A stretch of DNA of 12,530 nucleotides from Psychrobacter sp. (GCA_020024075.1 JAHHUJ010000042.1:1-12530), one strand, 5' to 3'; positions 1-8,344 are shown, numbered from the stretch's first letter. The notes: a model not told the origin generated them from the letters alone. Numbers and translations: made by a program.

Positions 1-190
1 AAATTACATCAAAATCCCTTAAGATTTCCCAATAGCTTTAGGTGATAACTTTCAATATCAACTAAACTATTATCCCTCTAGTTTTCCTATACCCTTCTCG
101 GTCTTTTATTATAAAATAGAGCCTTTTATTACTTAAAACTCAGCGTACTACTTTGTTTTGTGGTTAGAACTATAAGATATCGCTCAATTA

Positions 191-212
191 CTTTATAATT
201 TGCTTTATAATT
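191..212 (+). promoter_or_regulatory. Candidate promoter elements upstream of the PBP1A gene (tandem -10 hexamers)
   Basis: The 10-base string CTTTATAATT occurs twice, at 191-200 and 203-212, giving two perfect TATAAT hexamers (194-199 and 206-211). No convincing -35 box sits 16-18 bases upstream of either, so the call rests on the -10 boxes alone. The leader to the chosen ATG at 392 would be about 170 bases. The rest of 1-391 is AT-rich and holds no gene that I can support on either strand. Confidence 0.3.
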
Positions 213-391
213 GTAGCTGTATGCGTGTTATATGTGCTTTTTATGCATAGCAAGAAGTCATAATCGCTGCCCATCTTTAAGAAAATCTGTTCTAGTAGCC
301 AGCCTAGGTTACTGTTTTGATTAATTTTTTAAGGCAGGTACTGTGTTTTTTACTATGCCTAATATTTCCGTTTCTAATTAATAGAGTCACT

Positions 392-3136
392 ATGTCTCAA
401 TCGTCTGCTAGCTCTCGCCTTATCCATTATATTGTTTCCATATTGTTGGCCATTATTGCCTTGGCTATCATATTGGTATTGGCACTGCCTATTGGATTTT
501 ATGGGATGGCCGTGTATATATCGCCAAACCTACCCGATATTTCAGATATCAAGACCTCAAGCCTAGAAATGCCTTTGCAAATTTACAGCAAAGACGGCAA
601 ATTAATTGGTCAATACGGCAACCGTATGTCACTGCCAGTGACCTATGATGAGATTCCACAAGGTTTTATTAATGCTTTTTTAGCCGCTGAAGACGCCTCA
701 TTCTATGAGCACAGTGGTATTAGTATTAAGGGTTTGGGTCGTGCAGTAACCGAAATCATCACTGACGATGAAGGACAAACGGGTGGCTCAACCATTACCA
801 TGCAAGTGGCGAAGAACTATTTCTTAAGCCCTGAGCGTACTTTTAGCCGTAAGCTAACTGAGCTATATTTGGCCCGTGACATTGAAAACAAGTTAACCAA
901 GCAAGAAATCCTCACCTTATATGTTAATAAGATTTATATGGGTGAAGGTGCTTATGGTATTCGGGCTGCTGCCAAGAAGTATTTTAGTAAGTCTCTAGAC
1001 AATCTAACTACCGCTGAGATGGCAACACTAGCAGGTCTGCCTAAAGCCCCTTCACAAAACAACCCAGTCTCTAATCCTGAAGTTGCATTAGAGCGTCGCA
1101 ACTGGATTTTAGGGCGTATGTTAGAGCTGGGTCATATCTCTCAAGCGGAATATGACAAATCAAGCCAGCAGCCACTTAACGTCCATCTATATAAAGAAAA
1201 GCTCGATGTAAATATGCCTTATCTGGCTGAAATGACCCGTCGTACTTTGGTAGATCGCTATGGGGATCAAGTTATGAACGCCGGTTGGCGCGTTAAACTG
1301 ACCGTAGACAGTAAAGACCAAAGAGCTGCAGATACCGCTATCAAAAAAGGCTTAATCGGCTATGACCGTCGCCACGGCTGGCGTGGTGCCGAGGCCAATG
1401 GTGAGCCTTTAGAGAACTTCAGAACTTATTCCAACATGGTTCCAGCCAAAGTCACTGAGGTAGGTAGTCGTAGCTTCAAGGCTGAGCTTCAAAGCGGTGA
1501 AGTGGTTACCATTGCTTGGTCAGGCATGAACTGGGCCAAAGAATATCTAGATGCCAACCGTATTAGAAGATATCCCAATAGAGCTTCAGATATCGTCAAA
1601 AAAGATGATATCGTGCGTCTAATTGCTAATGAAAATAACACCTCTTGGCGATTAACTCAGGTTCCTAAGGTACAAGGAAGCTTGGTAGCACTAAATCCTG
1701 AAACAGGAGCCGTTGAAGCCCTAGTCGGTGGCTTCGATTACCAATACAGTAAATTTAACCGAGCAACCCAAGGTTGGCGTCAGCCTGGATCAACCATTAA
1801 GCCTCTGAACTATGCTGCAGCATTGGAAAAAGGCTATCGTCCTGACAGCATGATTTCTGATGGTCCCCTGCGTATTGGTGACTGGAGTCCTAAGAACTCT
1901 GACGGTCGCTTTTATGGAGACATGACCATTAGACGTGGTCTTATTCTGTCGCGTAACTTGGTTTCTATTCGCTTACTACAAGCGGTAGGCACTGCTGAAG
2001 CACGTCAACTATTAGAACAATTTGGTCTTGATAAGGATAAATTGCCGACTACCCTATCTTTGGCACTAGGCGCTGGACAAGCCACACCTTTACAAATGGC
2101 AACTGCTTACGCCGCTTTTGCTAATGGTGGTCACCGAGTACAGCCTTACTTTATTGACCAAATTTACGACTATAAAAACAATCTGTTGTATTTAGCTAAC
2201 CCTCAACGGGCCTGTGCCTTATGCTATAACAATGAGCTAAAAGAGTTAAATAAAAAACAGCTTGAAAACTTTGAAAAACAAGTTGAGGCAAGCTCTAAAC
2301 AACGCGAAAAAGCATTAAAAGCGCTGCAAGAAGATCCCAATCTAATGCAGGCCCCTGATCAGTCAGAGTCTGATGCTGCTCAAGATGCTAAATCAGAAGA
2401 AGCTGAGCCTGCCTCTAAAAACTCACTCCAAGCTGCGGTTGAATCCATCCGCTACGATGCAGGACCTGAATCAGATCGCTTGAAGCCTGTGCTTATAACT
2501 TATCAAGCGGCCGATCAAGCCCCTCGTATATTAAAGCCAGCTGTGGCTTATGAGATGGCAGGTATGCTTCGTGACGTCATTCAGAGCGGTACAGCAACCC
2601 GAGCCAAAGCCTTAGGTCGCTCTGATATTGGTGGTAAAACAGGGACAACTAACGCGATGAAAGACGCCTGGTTCGCAGGGTTCCATCCCACTCAAGTATC
2701 GGTAGTTTGGTTAGGTTTTGACCAACCCTCAACCTTAGGTAGGGGCGAATATGGTGGTGTGGCTGCCTTGCCTATTTGGGTAGATTACATGCGTGCCGCC
2801 CTGAAATCTGTACCCTATCAGTGGGTTAGTATTAACAACGTGGCAAAATCTGAAATTAAAAAGCAGGAAGTGGTTAACTTATCAGATAATAATAAAAAGG
2901 GCGAGAAAGACTACAGCAGTCAAATTACCAACCAGAAGGTAACAGGCAATGCAGGCATGACACCGCCTAGAGCAGCTCTCACTCAAAGAAAACCACCAGA
3001 GCCTGTTGAACCTCCAACGCCTACTGAATCAAATTCAGAGCAAGCATTAGAGAAGAAACCAGCACCGGTTAGAAGTCCTGAGCAATCAGAACAAAAAGCC
3101 ACTGAAAAAAAGGCGGCAGCCGCTAAAACAGAATAA
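392..3136 (+). CDS. mrcA: Penicillin-binding protein 1A, bifunctional transglycosylase/transpeptidase
   Basis: This class A PBP polymerises lipid II into glycan strands and cross-links the stem peptides. It is anchored in the inner membrane with its body in the periplasm. From the ATG at 392 it has 914 residues. A short cytoplasmic tail precedes one membrane helix (about 10-43). The GT51 domain follows, with EDxxFxxH at 100-107 (catalytic Glu100), GGSTITMQ at 131-138 and a second conserved Glu near 157. An OB-like region spans about 325-420. The transpeptidase domain has STIK (nucleophile Ser467), SRN (520-522) and KTG (749-751). A charged insertion with a CxxC pair (Cys608, Cys611) occupies about 603-700, and residues 855-914 form a Pro/Glu/Lys-rich tail. 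A longer frame opens at TTG 317, but its extra 25 residues are hydrophobic and would put a second helix before the true anchor, so I prefer 392. A weak GAG lies 5 bases upstream of that ATG. Known family; identity is secure, the start less so. Confidence 0.95.
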   Translation: MSQSSASSRLIHYIVSILLAIIALAIILVLALPIGFYGMAVYISPNLPDISDIKTSSLEMPLQIYSKDGKLIGQYGNRMSLPVTYDEIPQGFINAFLAAEDASFYEHSGISIKGLGRAVTEIITDDEGQTGGSTITMQVAKNYFLSPERTFSRKLTELYLARDIENKLTKQEILTLYVNKIYMGEGAYGIRAAAKKYFSKSLDNLTTAEMATLAGLPKAPSQNNPVSNPEVALERRNWILGRMLELGHISQAEYDKSSQQPLNVHLYKEKLDVNMPYLAEMTRRTLVDRYGDQVMNAGWRVKLTVDSKDQRAADTAIKKGLIGYDRRHGWRGAEANGEPLENFRTYSNMVPAKVTEVGSRSFKAELQSGEVVTIAWSGMNWAKEYLDANRIRRYPNRASDIVKKDDIVRLIANENNTSWRLTQVPKVQGSLVALNPETGAVEALVGGFDYQYSKFNRATQGWRQPGSTIKPLNYAAALEKGYRPDSMISDGPLRIGDWSPKNSDGRFYGDMTIRRGLILSRNLVSIRLLQAVGTAEARQLLEQFGLDKDKLPTTLSLALGAGQATPLQMATAYAAFANGGHRVQPYFIDQIYDYKNNLLYLANPQRACALCYNNELKELNKKQLENFEKQVEASSKQREKALKALQEDPNLMQAPDQSESDAAQDAKSEEAEPASKNSLQAAVESIRYDAGPESDRLKPVLITYQAADQAPRILKPAVAYEMAGMLRDVIQSGTATRAKALGRSDIGGKTGTTNAMKDAWFAGFHPTQVSVVWLGFDQPSTLGRGEYGGVAALPIWVDYMRAALKSVPYQWVSINNVAKSEIKKQEVVNLSDNNKKGEKDYSSQITNQKVTGNAGMTPPRAALTQRKPPEPVEPPTPTESNSEQALEKKPAPVRSPEQSEQKATEKKAAAAKTE

Positions 3137-3250
3137 AGCTCCTGAGATCTGTCCTAGTTCTAGTATAGGTTGCTTAGTATATATTCCTAAGTAATAGGTG
3201 CCTACCTTGTTATTTATGCAGTGAGCCAGCACAATAAGCTTACCCTACTC

Positions 3251-3283
3251 AAAAGCGCTATCTGATATAGCGCTTTTATTTTT
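3251..3283 (+). terminator. Rho-independent terminator of the PBP1A gene
   Basis: A perfect 11-bp stem (3251-3261 with 3267-3277, core AGCGCTAT/ATAGCGCT) has a 5-base loop CTGAT and runs into ATTTTT. It lies 114 bases after the PBP1A stop codon. Confidence 0.88.
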
Positions 3284-3295
3284 GTAATTTATTCA

Positions 3296-3332
3296 ACAGC
3301 AAAATACAGTATTTGACTGTTTTTGCTGTTTT
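3296..3332 (+). terminator. Second hairpin with T-tract, probable backup terminator
   Basis: The arms 3296-3310 and 3316-3329 pair over 14 bp with one bulged T (3305) and a 5-base loop. The stem starts ACAGCAAAA and is followed by TTTT. It begins only 13 bases after the first terminator and stands between PBP1A and trhO, so it probably catches read-through. An operator role cannot be excluded, because the centre is itself almost palindromic. Confidence 0.6.
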
Positions 3333-3348
3333 ACCCCGTCACAGTGAT

Positions 3349-3372
3349 CACAAAATCACCTACTATTTTGTG
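3349..3372. promoter_or_regulatory. Perfect 8-bp inverted repeat upstream of trhO, candidate operator
   Basis: CACAAAAT (3349-3356) and ATTTTGTG (3365-3372) are exact reverse complements around an 8-base spacer. The spacer and right arm contain TACTAT (3361-3366), a possible -10 with a weak -35 (GTCACA, 3338-3343) 17 bases upstream. A regulator bound here would cover that promoter. The symmetry is seen directly; the function is inferred. Confidence 0.4.
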
Positions 3373-3394
3373 TATTACTTTGACCTCATCAGCA

Positions 3395-3411
3395 CTAGGT
3401 TTGCGACCTAG
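3395..3411 (+). promoter_or_regulatory. Leader hairpin abutting the trhO ribosome binding site
   Basis: CTAGGT (3395-3400) pairs perfectly with ACCTAG (3406-3411) over a 5-base TTGCG loop. The stem ends 5 bases before the AGGAG Shine-Dalgarno at 3417-3421. If present in the mRNA, it would sit beside the ribosome site and could affect initiation without masking it. Confidence 0.4.
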
Positions 3412-3426
3412 CCAGCAGGAGAAAAC

Positions 3427-4446
3427 ATGACAACTCAGAATACAACAAGTGCAGAAACTACTTCTAAGCAACAAGATATCGTAGTCACTGCCCTTTATAA
3501 ATTCACCCGATTTAACGATTATGAAGCTTACCGTGAGCCACTACGCCAATTAATGTTAGACCAAGGGGTGCGTGGCACACTACTACTTGCCTCTGAAGGT
3601 ATTAACGGCACCATATCTGGCAGCCGTGAAGGTGTTGATGCCGTCCTAGATTATATTCAACAAATACCGGCTATCGGTGCTCTAGAATATAAAGAATCTT
3701 TTACTGATACCCAGCCTTTTTTCCGTACCAAAGTTAAGCTAAAAAAAGAAATTGTCACCATGGGCGTTGAAGGTATCGACCCCTTACAATCTGTTGGCCG
3801 CTATGTGAAGCCTAGCGAATGGAATGATTTAATCAGCGATCCAGAAGTATTGTTAATTGACACCCGTAACGATTATGAAGTTCAAATCGGCACTTTCAAA
3901 AATGCGGTGAATCCAAAAACAGAAACCTTCCGTGAGTTTCCAGAATACGTAAAAAACGAACTGGATCCTAATAAACATAAAAAAGTAGCTATGTTCTGTA
4001 CCGGTGGTATTCGCTGTGAAAAATCTACCGCGTATTTGCGTGAGCAGGGTTTTGATGAAGTCTATCATTTAGAAGGCGGTATTTTAAAATACCTAGAAGA
4101 AGTCCCTGCTGAGCAGTCTCTGTGGCAAGGCGACTGCTTTGTTTTTGACAATCGCGTGGCAGTGAACCATAGTCTTGAAAAAAGTGATTATGACCAATGC
4201 TATGCTTGTCGTATGCCAATCACCGAAGAAGATAAGCAGCATCCTGCCTATGTAAAAGGCGAATCTTGCCCCCACTGTATCGATAAAGCCACTGAAGAGC
4301 AGCGGGCTAGATTTCGTGAGCGTCAACGCCAAATTCAGCTGGCCAAGGAACGTGGTGAAGCCCATATCGGCGCTGAGGTGAATGAAGTTATTGAAGCTCG
4401 CAAACAACAAAAACTACAAGCGAAACTAGAGCAGCAACAAGACTAG
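3427..4446 (+). CDS. trhO: tRNA uridine(34) hydroxylase, rhodanese-related (TrhO/YceA family)
   Basis: TrhO enzymes use O2 to hydroxylate C5 of the wobble uridine U34 in certain tRNAs, giving ho5U, the precursor of cmo5U/mcmo5U. They act in the cytosol. The protein has 339 residues, close to E. coli YceA. An N-terminal acylphosphatase-like region (about 18-115, with ASEGINGT at 55-62) precedes a rhodanese domain (about 125-225) with LIDTRNDYE at 143-151 and the active loop CTGGIRC, so the catalytic cysteine is Cys191 and a second is Cys197. A C-terminal zinc-ribbon-like part follows (Cys258/Cys261, Cys281/Cys284), then a charged helical tail. The start is supported by AGGAG at 3417-3421, 5 bases upstream. 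Terminators on both sides suggest a single-gene unit. The family assignment is firm from the motif set. Confidence 0.93.
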   Translation: MTTQNTTSAETTSKQQDIVVTALYKFTRFNDYEAYREPLRQLMLDQGVRGTLLLASEGINGTISGSREGVDAVLDYIQQIPAIGALEYKESFTDTQPFFRTKVKLKKEIVTMGVEGIDPLQSVGRYVKPSEWNDLISDPEVLLIDTRNDYEVQIGTFKNAVNPKTETFREFPEYVKNELDPNKHKKVAMFCTGGIRCEKSTAYLREQGFDEVYHLEGGILKYLEEVPAEQSLWQGDCFVFDNRVAVNHSLEKSDYDQCYACRMPITEEDKQHPAYVKGESCPHCIDKATEEQRARFRERQRQIQLAKERGEAHIGAEVNEVIEARKQQKLQAKLEQQQD

Positions 4447-4477
4447 CCTCTTTTAAGCGAGTTAATACTATCATAGC

Positions 4478-4515
4478 AAAAGGCCCAGCACATGAAGTGT
4501 TGGGTCTTTTCTTTT
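4478..4515 (+). terminator. Rho-independent terminator of trhO
   Basis: A 14-bp stem with two G-T wobbles (4478-4491 with 4497-4510, core CCCAGCAC/GTGTTGGG) has loop ATGAA and is followed by TTTTCTTTT. It starts 31 bases after the trhO stop codon. Confidence 0.87.
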
Positions 4516-4591
4516 AATACGCTTACAGCCTTTATTGAGCTTAGGTAAGCAGATTAAACCGTACCTTGGATGCCAATTTACATCATACAAA

Positions 4592-4783
4592 GGTGCGTGG
4601 GACGTACCCTGCATTCCGCGCTACAATTATTAACATAAAATCATAGAGTAGGTTGGTGTCGAGGTACGAGACCCAACAGATGGGTTAAAGTACTGATGGT
4701 AGGGTGTCGCCTTGCGCACCATTAATAAAATCCACATCAACAAAGCTTATCCTTATTTGGTGTCGCGTCCTAATCTACGCACC
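4592..4783. repeat. Cluster of four short related hairpin repeats in a gene-free gap
   Basis: The gap 4447-4901 carries no gene that I can support. Besides the two terminators it holds four imperfect inverted repeats: 4592-4608 (GGTGCGT/ACGTACC), 4653-4676 (TTGG..GTC/GAC..CCAA), 4703-4720 (GGTGTCGC/GCGCACC) and 4759-4783 (GGTG..CG/CG..CACC). The last three share the string GGTGTCG, and in each a T in the left arm is unpaired. They resemble short dispersed intergenic palindromes common in gammaproteobacteria. That comparison is from memory; copies elsewhere in the genome are not visible here. Confidence 0.5.
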
Positions 4784-4813
4784 TCAAAGCCATTAACCTC
4801 AAAGTACAAACAC

Positions 4814-4842
4814 AAAAAAGCCCAACTATTTGAAGTTGGGCT
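4814..4842 (-). terminator. Rho-independent terminator of topA
   Basis: Read on the minus strand, AGCCCAACT/AGTTGGGCT forms a perfect 9-bp stem (4842-4834 with 4827-4819) with a 6-base loop, followed by six T (complement of 4819-4814). It lies about 60 bases past the topA stop codon. Confidence 0.87.
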
Positions 4843-4901
4843 CTCTTATATTGGCCTATATTAACTTTGTTATTGGCTCATGTTAGCTGAAACGAGAGGA
4901 T

Positions 4902-7556
4902 TTACTCCTCCACCCACTCGCCATTACGCCAATAAACACCCCAACGGGTAGCCTTACCAGTCTTCAAGCTTTCTGAGCCAATATATTGCTCTTTTTGCTT
5001 ACGTGACCAACGTAGAATGGTTGGGTTACCTTCTGGATCTTCATCTGGACCCTTAAATAAGTACTGGAACTTATCCTCCATTTGATCCTGAATAGAGCGT
5101 AATTCAGCTAATTTAGGCGGTCTAGTCTCCCGTACTTTAGGGAACTTAGAAGCTGCTAAGAACAAGCCCGCCGCTCCCTCACGTAAGATGAAATGGTCAT
5201 CATGCTTGGTTGACTTCAACTGCGGCATGTCGATTGGGTCCATACGTGGTGGCGCAGGCTCGCCATTTTTTAATACTTTACGCGTATTATCACATTTATT
5301 ACAGGCAAAGTAAGGACCAAAGCGACCGGTTTTCAGCTCCATTTGACCATCACATTTATTACAATCAATAGTCGGTGCATCAGAGCCTGGAACTTCAAAT
5401 TTACCTTCTTCAAGCAAATAGCCATCACAGTCTGGGTTATTACCACAAATGTGTAGCTTTAAACCCCCATCAACGATGTAACCATCCATTGCTGTACCAC
5501 ATTTAGGACAGCGCTTCTTCTCCATCAGCTCTTTGACTTCAGCAGTGTCATCTATTTCGCTGTCATCTAAGTTGGCAAAAGCTTCCACTGGCATTAAGTT
5601 CTTGGTGCCTTTACAGCGCTCTTTTGGGGGTAAGTTATAACCAGTACAGCCTAAAAATACCCCAGTGGAGCCGTTACGCAGCTGCATCGGTCGGCCACAT
5701 AAGTCACAATGCACATCTGGGACATCTGTTGGATCATTAGGGCGCATACCATCTTTTTCTTTGGCATGCTCAAGTTTGGTTTTAAAATCACCATAGAAGT
5801 CATCAAGAACTGCTTTCCAATCTTGTTCGCCTTGGGCTACGTGGTCTAGCTCATCTTCAAGACCCGCTGTAAAAGTATAGTCCATCAGTTCTGGGAAACT
5901 TTCGGTCAGACGATCGGTAACGATGTCACCCATTTTTTCGGCGTACAAACGTTTGTTCTCTAATCTGACATAGCCTCTATCTTGAATGGTCGAGATAATA
6001 GAGGCATAGGTAGAAGGACGACCAATGCCTTTTTTCTCAAGCTCTTTTACCAAGCTTGCCTCAGTATAACGCGCTGGCGGCTTAGTGAAATGTTGGCTAG
6101 GGTCTAGCTTAATCAGATTCAGCTCATCGCCTTTTTTGACATCAGGCAGTAAGGTATCGTCTGTTTTCGCTGGTGGCATAACCTTGGTATAACCATCAAA
6201 GGTCATGGTGCGACCACGAGCTTTTAGTTCTACGTTACCCGCTTCAACCAGTAAGTTAACCGATTTATATTTAGCTGGTAACATCTGACAGGCCACAAAC
6301 TGACGCCAAATTAACTCATAAAGACGAATGGCATCACGCTCAACTCCTTTCAATTGAGTTGATTTTAGATTGGCATTGGTCGGACGGATAGCTTCGTGAG
6401 CCTCTTGGGCATTCTGTTTGCTACCATAGAAGTTCGGCTTCTCTGGCAAGTATTTTTTGCCATAGCTGTCTTCAATAAAGCCTCTAACTCCGGCCAAAGC
6501 ATCAGCTGATAAGAAGGTAGAGTCGGTACGCATATAAGTAATATGACCGGCTTCATACAGACGCTGCGCCAACATCATGGTTTTCTTCACAGGGAAGCCC
6601 AAACGAGTACTGGCTGCTTGCTGTAAGGTCGAAGTAATGAAAGGAGCACCTGGCTTGGACTGAGTTGGCTTTTCTTCACGCTCTTTAACCACATATTTGG
6701 CGGGTTTAAGAACGTCAAGTACCGCATCAGTTTGCTGTTTATTCTCAAGTTTAAGCGTCTTGCCATTTTGTTTAACAGCTTCTAGACGAATCGGTGTGTC
6801 TTCGGCCACATTGGCATTGTCATTACCTTTCATGGTGGTGTCGGCATGGATTTGCCAATATTCCTCTGGAATAAAGGCTCGAATCTCACGCTCACGCTCT
6901 ACCACAAGTCGAGTCGCTACCGACTGTACTCGTCCTGCAGATAAGCCACGGGCAATCTTTTGCCACAATAAAGGAGACACCATAAAGCCCACCACACGGT
7001 CTAAAAAGCGGCGAGCTTGCTGAGCATTGACGCGGTCAATATCAAGCTTACCGGGCTCTTTAAACGCGTTTTGGATGGCAGATTTGGTAATCTCGTTAAA
7101 TACCACTCTCTGGTATTTGCTATCATCACCACCAATGACTTCACGTAAGTGCCAAGCAATGGCTTCCCCTTCTCTATCCAAATCCGTTGCCAGATAAATC
7201 TTATCGGCATCTTTGGCCAGAGCTTTTAATTCTTTAATAACCTTGGTCTTGCTAGGCAGTACTTCATATACCGCTTTCCAGCCATGCTCGGGGTCAATCC
7301 CCATTCTGCGTACCAAGGCTTGTTGCGCTTTCTCTTCTTTGCTTAACCCCTCGTCAGCTTTGGTGGCTTTTTTCTTAGCGCCGCTACTGGTTGGCAAATC
7401 ACGCACATGACCAATACTTGAGCGGACAATAAAGTCATCACCCAAGTACTTATTGATGGTTTTTGCTTTTGCAGGAGACTCCACAATAACCAGTGATTTA
7501 CCTTTAGCACTGGCTGAGGAGGTCGATGCTGTTTTTTTACCGGTGGTTTTAGCCAT
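4902..7556 (-). CDS. topA: DNA topoisomerase I (type IA)
   Basis: TopA relaxes negative supercoils by cutting one strand through a 5'-phosphotyrosine link and passing the other strand. It has 884 residues from the chosen ATG (E. coli TopA has 865). A Lys/Ser/Thr-rich leader (1-20) precedes the Toprim domain with VESPAKAKT (25-33, Glu26) and the metal-binding DLDREGE (125-131). The catalytic tyrosine is Tyr341 in the ITYMRTDST motif. The EAHEAIRPT and KKGIGRPSTYA motifs are at 385-393 and 508-518. Three four-cysteine zinc ribbons follow (Cys617/620/637/648; 683/686/704/710; 732/735/752/755), then a basic C-terminal region without such clusters. A GTG at 7565-7563 is in frame, but AGGA would be only 2 bases from it and 11 from the ATG at 7556, so I use the ATG. 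It is the last gene of the minus-strand group with parA. Its own promoter is possible in the 197-bp gap upstream. Confidence 0.96.
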   Translation of the reverse strand: MAKTTGKKTASTSSASAKGKSLVIVESPAKAKTINKYLGDDFIVRSSIGHVRDLPTSSGAKKKATKADEGLSKEEKAQQALVRRMGIDPEHGWKAVYEVLPSKTKVIKELKALAKDADKIYLATDLDREGEAIAWHLREVIGGDDSKYQRVVFNEITKSAIQNAFKEPGKLDIDRVNAQQARRFLDRVVGFMVSPLLWQKIARGLSAGRVQSVATRLVVEREREIRAFIPEEYWQIHADTTMKGNDNANVAEDTPIRLEAVKQNGKTLKLENKQQTDAVLDVLKPAKYVVKEREEKPTQSKPGAPFITSTLQQAASTRLGFPVKKTMMLAQRLYEAGHITYMRTDSTFLSADALAGVRGFIEDSYGKKYLPEKPNFYGSKQNAQEAHEAIRPTNANLKSTQLKGVERDAIRLYELIWRQFVACQMLPAKYKSVNLLVEAGNVELKARGRTMTFDGYTKVMPPAKTDDTLLPDVKKGDELNLIKLDPSQHFTKPPARYTEASLVKELEKKGIGRPSTYASIISTIQDRGYVRLENKRLYAEKMGDIVTDRLTESFPELMDYTFTAGLEDELDHVAQGEQDWKAVLDDFYGDFKTKLEHAKEKDGMRPNDPTDVPDVHCDLCGRPMQLRNGSTGVFLGCTGYNLPPKERCKGTKNLMPVEAFANLDDSEIDDTAEVKELMEKKRCPKCGTAMDGYIVDGGLKLHICGNNPDCDGYLLEEGKFEVPGSDAPTIDCNKCDGQMELKTGRFGPYFACNKCDNTRKVLKNGEPAPPRMDPIDMPQLKSTKHDDHFILREGAAGLFLAASKFPKVRETRPPKLAELRSIQDQMEDKFQYLFKGPDEDPEGNPTILRWSRKQKEQYIGSESLKTGKATRWGVYWRNGEWVEE

Positions 7557-7589
7557 TGATATCACAATCCTAATTAATCTTTTTTATAA

Positions 7590-7617
7590 ATTATATTTGT
7601 TATGTATGCGTTTATAA
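7590..7617 (-). promoter_or_regulatory. Candidate topA promoter
   Basis: On the minus strand a perfect TATAAT (7595-7590) follows a poor -35 (TTATAA, 7617-7612) at a 16-base spacing, which would give a leader of roughly 30 bases. A better -35 (TTGACA, complement of 7690-7695) lies further up without a good -10. The gap 7557-7753 also has a wide inverted repeat, CACTGC (7672-7677) with GCAGTG (7711-7716). Confidence 0.35.
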
Positions 7618-7753
7618 GCAGGACAGCTACTGTTTAAATAATGCTGAATGCCAAAAGTTGCCTTGACGTTACACTGCTAACAGTTGCGCTGTCAACCAAG
7701 TTTTTCAAGAGCAGTGGCCTACTATTGTACACATTTTGACAATTTTCAGCTTT

Positions 7754-8344
7754 TTATCGGTCTTTATTGGTCACTTTTTGGGCCCAAGCCTGCATGGTAG
7801 ACTTTAGGGCGGATAGCTCAGGTTCTATTTGCTGCATCTTAAAATTTGGGTTGGTGGCAGGCTGCACATAACTGCTGTCATGCCAAAACACTACCAAACT
7901 ATTGGCTTTTAGATAGACTCCCTTCACCAAGGGCGCCATGCTGGGAGGTAGAGTTAGGGGTTCCCCCTCTAAGCGCTGAGCTAACCTTTGCTTAGAGGTC
8001 GAATGTGATCCTGCTATACCTACTATAGAGGATGATTGAGAATTTACATCTGTGCCTTGAGCCTGAGAACCCTCAAGTTTTAACCTTCCATCAACAACTT
8101 GATAATGGGTTTCAGGAAATTTCATATCATCCATGATAAGAGAGTACTGTCCGATCATTCCTTTGCCAAACTCATTGTTGCGGCCACGAATCCAATCGGG
8201 ACAGGCAACAACTTTGGGATTTAGCTCCAACCTTCTGGCAATCATACGCAGCTTATCTAAACGCATATCAACAACACTAGGCTTAAGTGCCATGATTGTG
8301 CCCAGTACAAACATACCAATAGCAATGGCTATCCAGGTACCCAT
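7754..8344 (-). CDS. Unrecognised single-pass membrane protein, Moraxellaceae-type hypothetical
   Basis: I do not recognise a named family. The 196-residue protein opens with one hydrophobic helix (about 3-20), followed at once by a strongly basic stretch (Lys21, Arg28, Lys31, Arg33, Arg37, Arg38). By the positive-inside rule this places the body in the cytoplasm with the N-terminus outside; no signal-peptidase or lipobox motif is evident. Residues 40-92 and 125-160 look folded. A Ser/Gln/Gly-rich linker (about 93-118) separates them, and residues 172-192 look helical. The start is supported by GGGGA five bases upstream of the ATG. It lies 90 bases downstream of parA and 197 bases upstream of topA, all on one strand, so co-expression with parA is plausible. 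No function should be assigned from sequence alone; partnership with ParA is speculation. Confidence 0.8.
   Translation of the reverse strand: MGTWIAIAIGMFVLGTIMALKPSVVDMRLDKLRMIARRLELNPKVVACPDWIRGRNNEFGKGMIGQYSLIMDDMKFPETHYQVVDGRLKLEGSQAQGTDVNSQSSSIVGIAGSHSTSKQRLAQRLEGEPLTLPPSMAPLVKGVYLKANSLVVFWHDSSYVQPATNPNFKMQQIEPELSALKSTMQAWAQKVTNKDR

Noticed and set aside
317..391. TTG-initiated extension of 25 residues on PBP1A
   Set aside because: It adds a second hydrophobic stretch before the normal anchor and uses a rare start; ATG 392 gives the usual short cytoplasmic tail plus one helix.
4093..4410. 105-codon minus-strand frame inside trhO
   Set aside because: Antisense to the conserved rhodanese and zinc-ribbon coding region, with no supporting ribosome site or domain.
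4521..4550. Inverted repeat GCTTAC/GTAAGC after the trhO terminator
   Set aside because: Six-base arms with an 18-base spacer are expected by chance in DNA of this composition, and nothing nearby gives it a role.
4592..4783. CRISPR array
   Set aside because: The repeat units differ in length and sequence and are unevenly spaced, without unique spacers of constant size; no cas gene is present.
6697..7023. 108-codon open frame on the plus strand inside topA
   Set aside because: It lies opposite a conserved TopA region, and its Ser/Arg-rich translation looks like a shadow of topA codons.
7557..7565. GTG start for topA three codons upstream
   Set aside because: AGGA would be only 2 bases from the GTG; the ATG at 7556 has a more workable spacing and a normal N-terminus.
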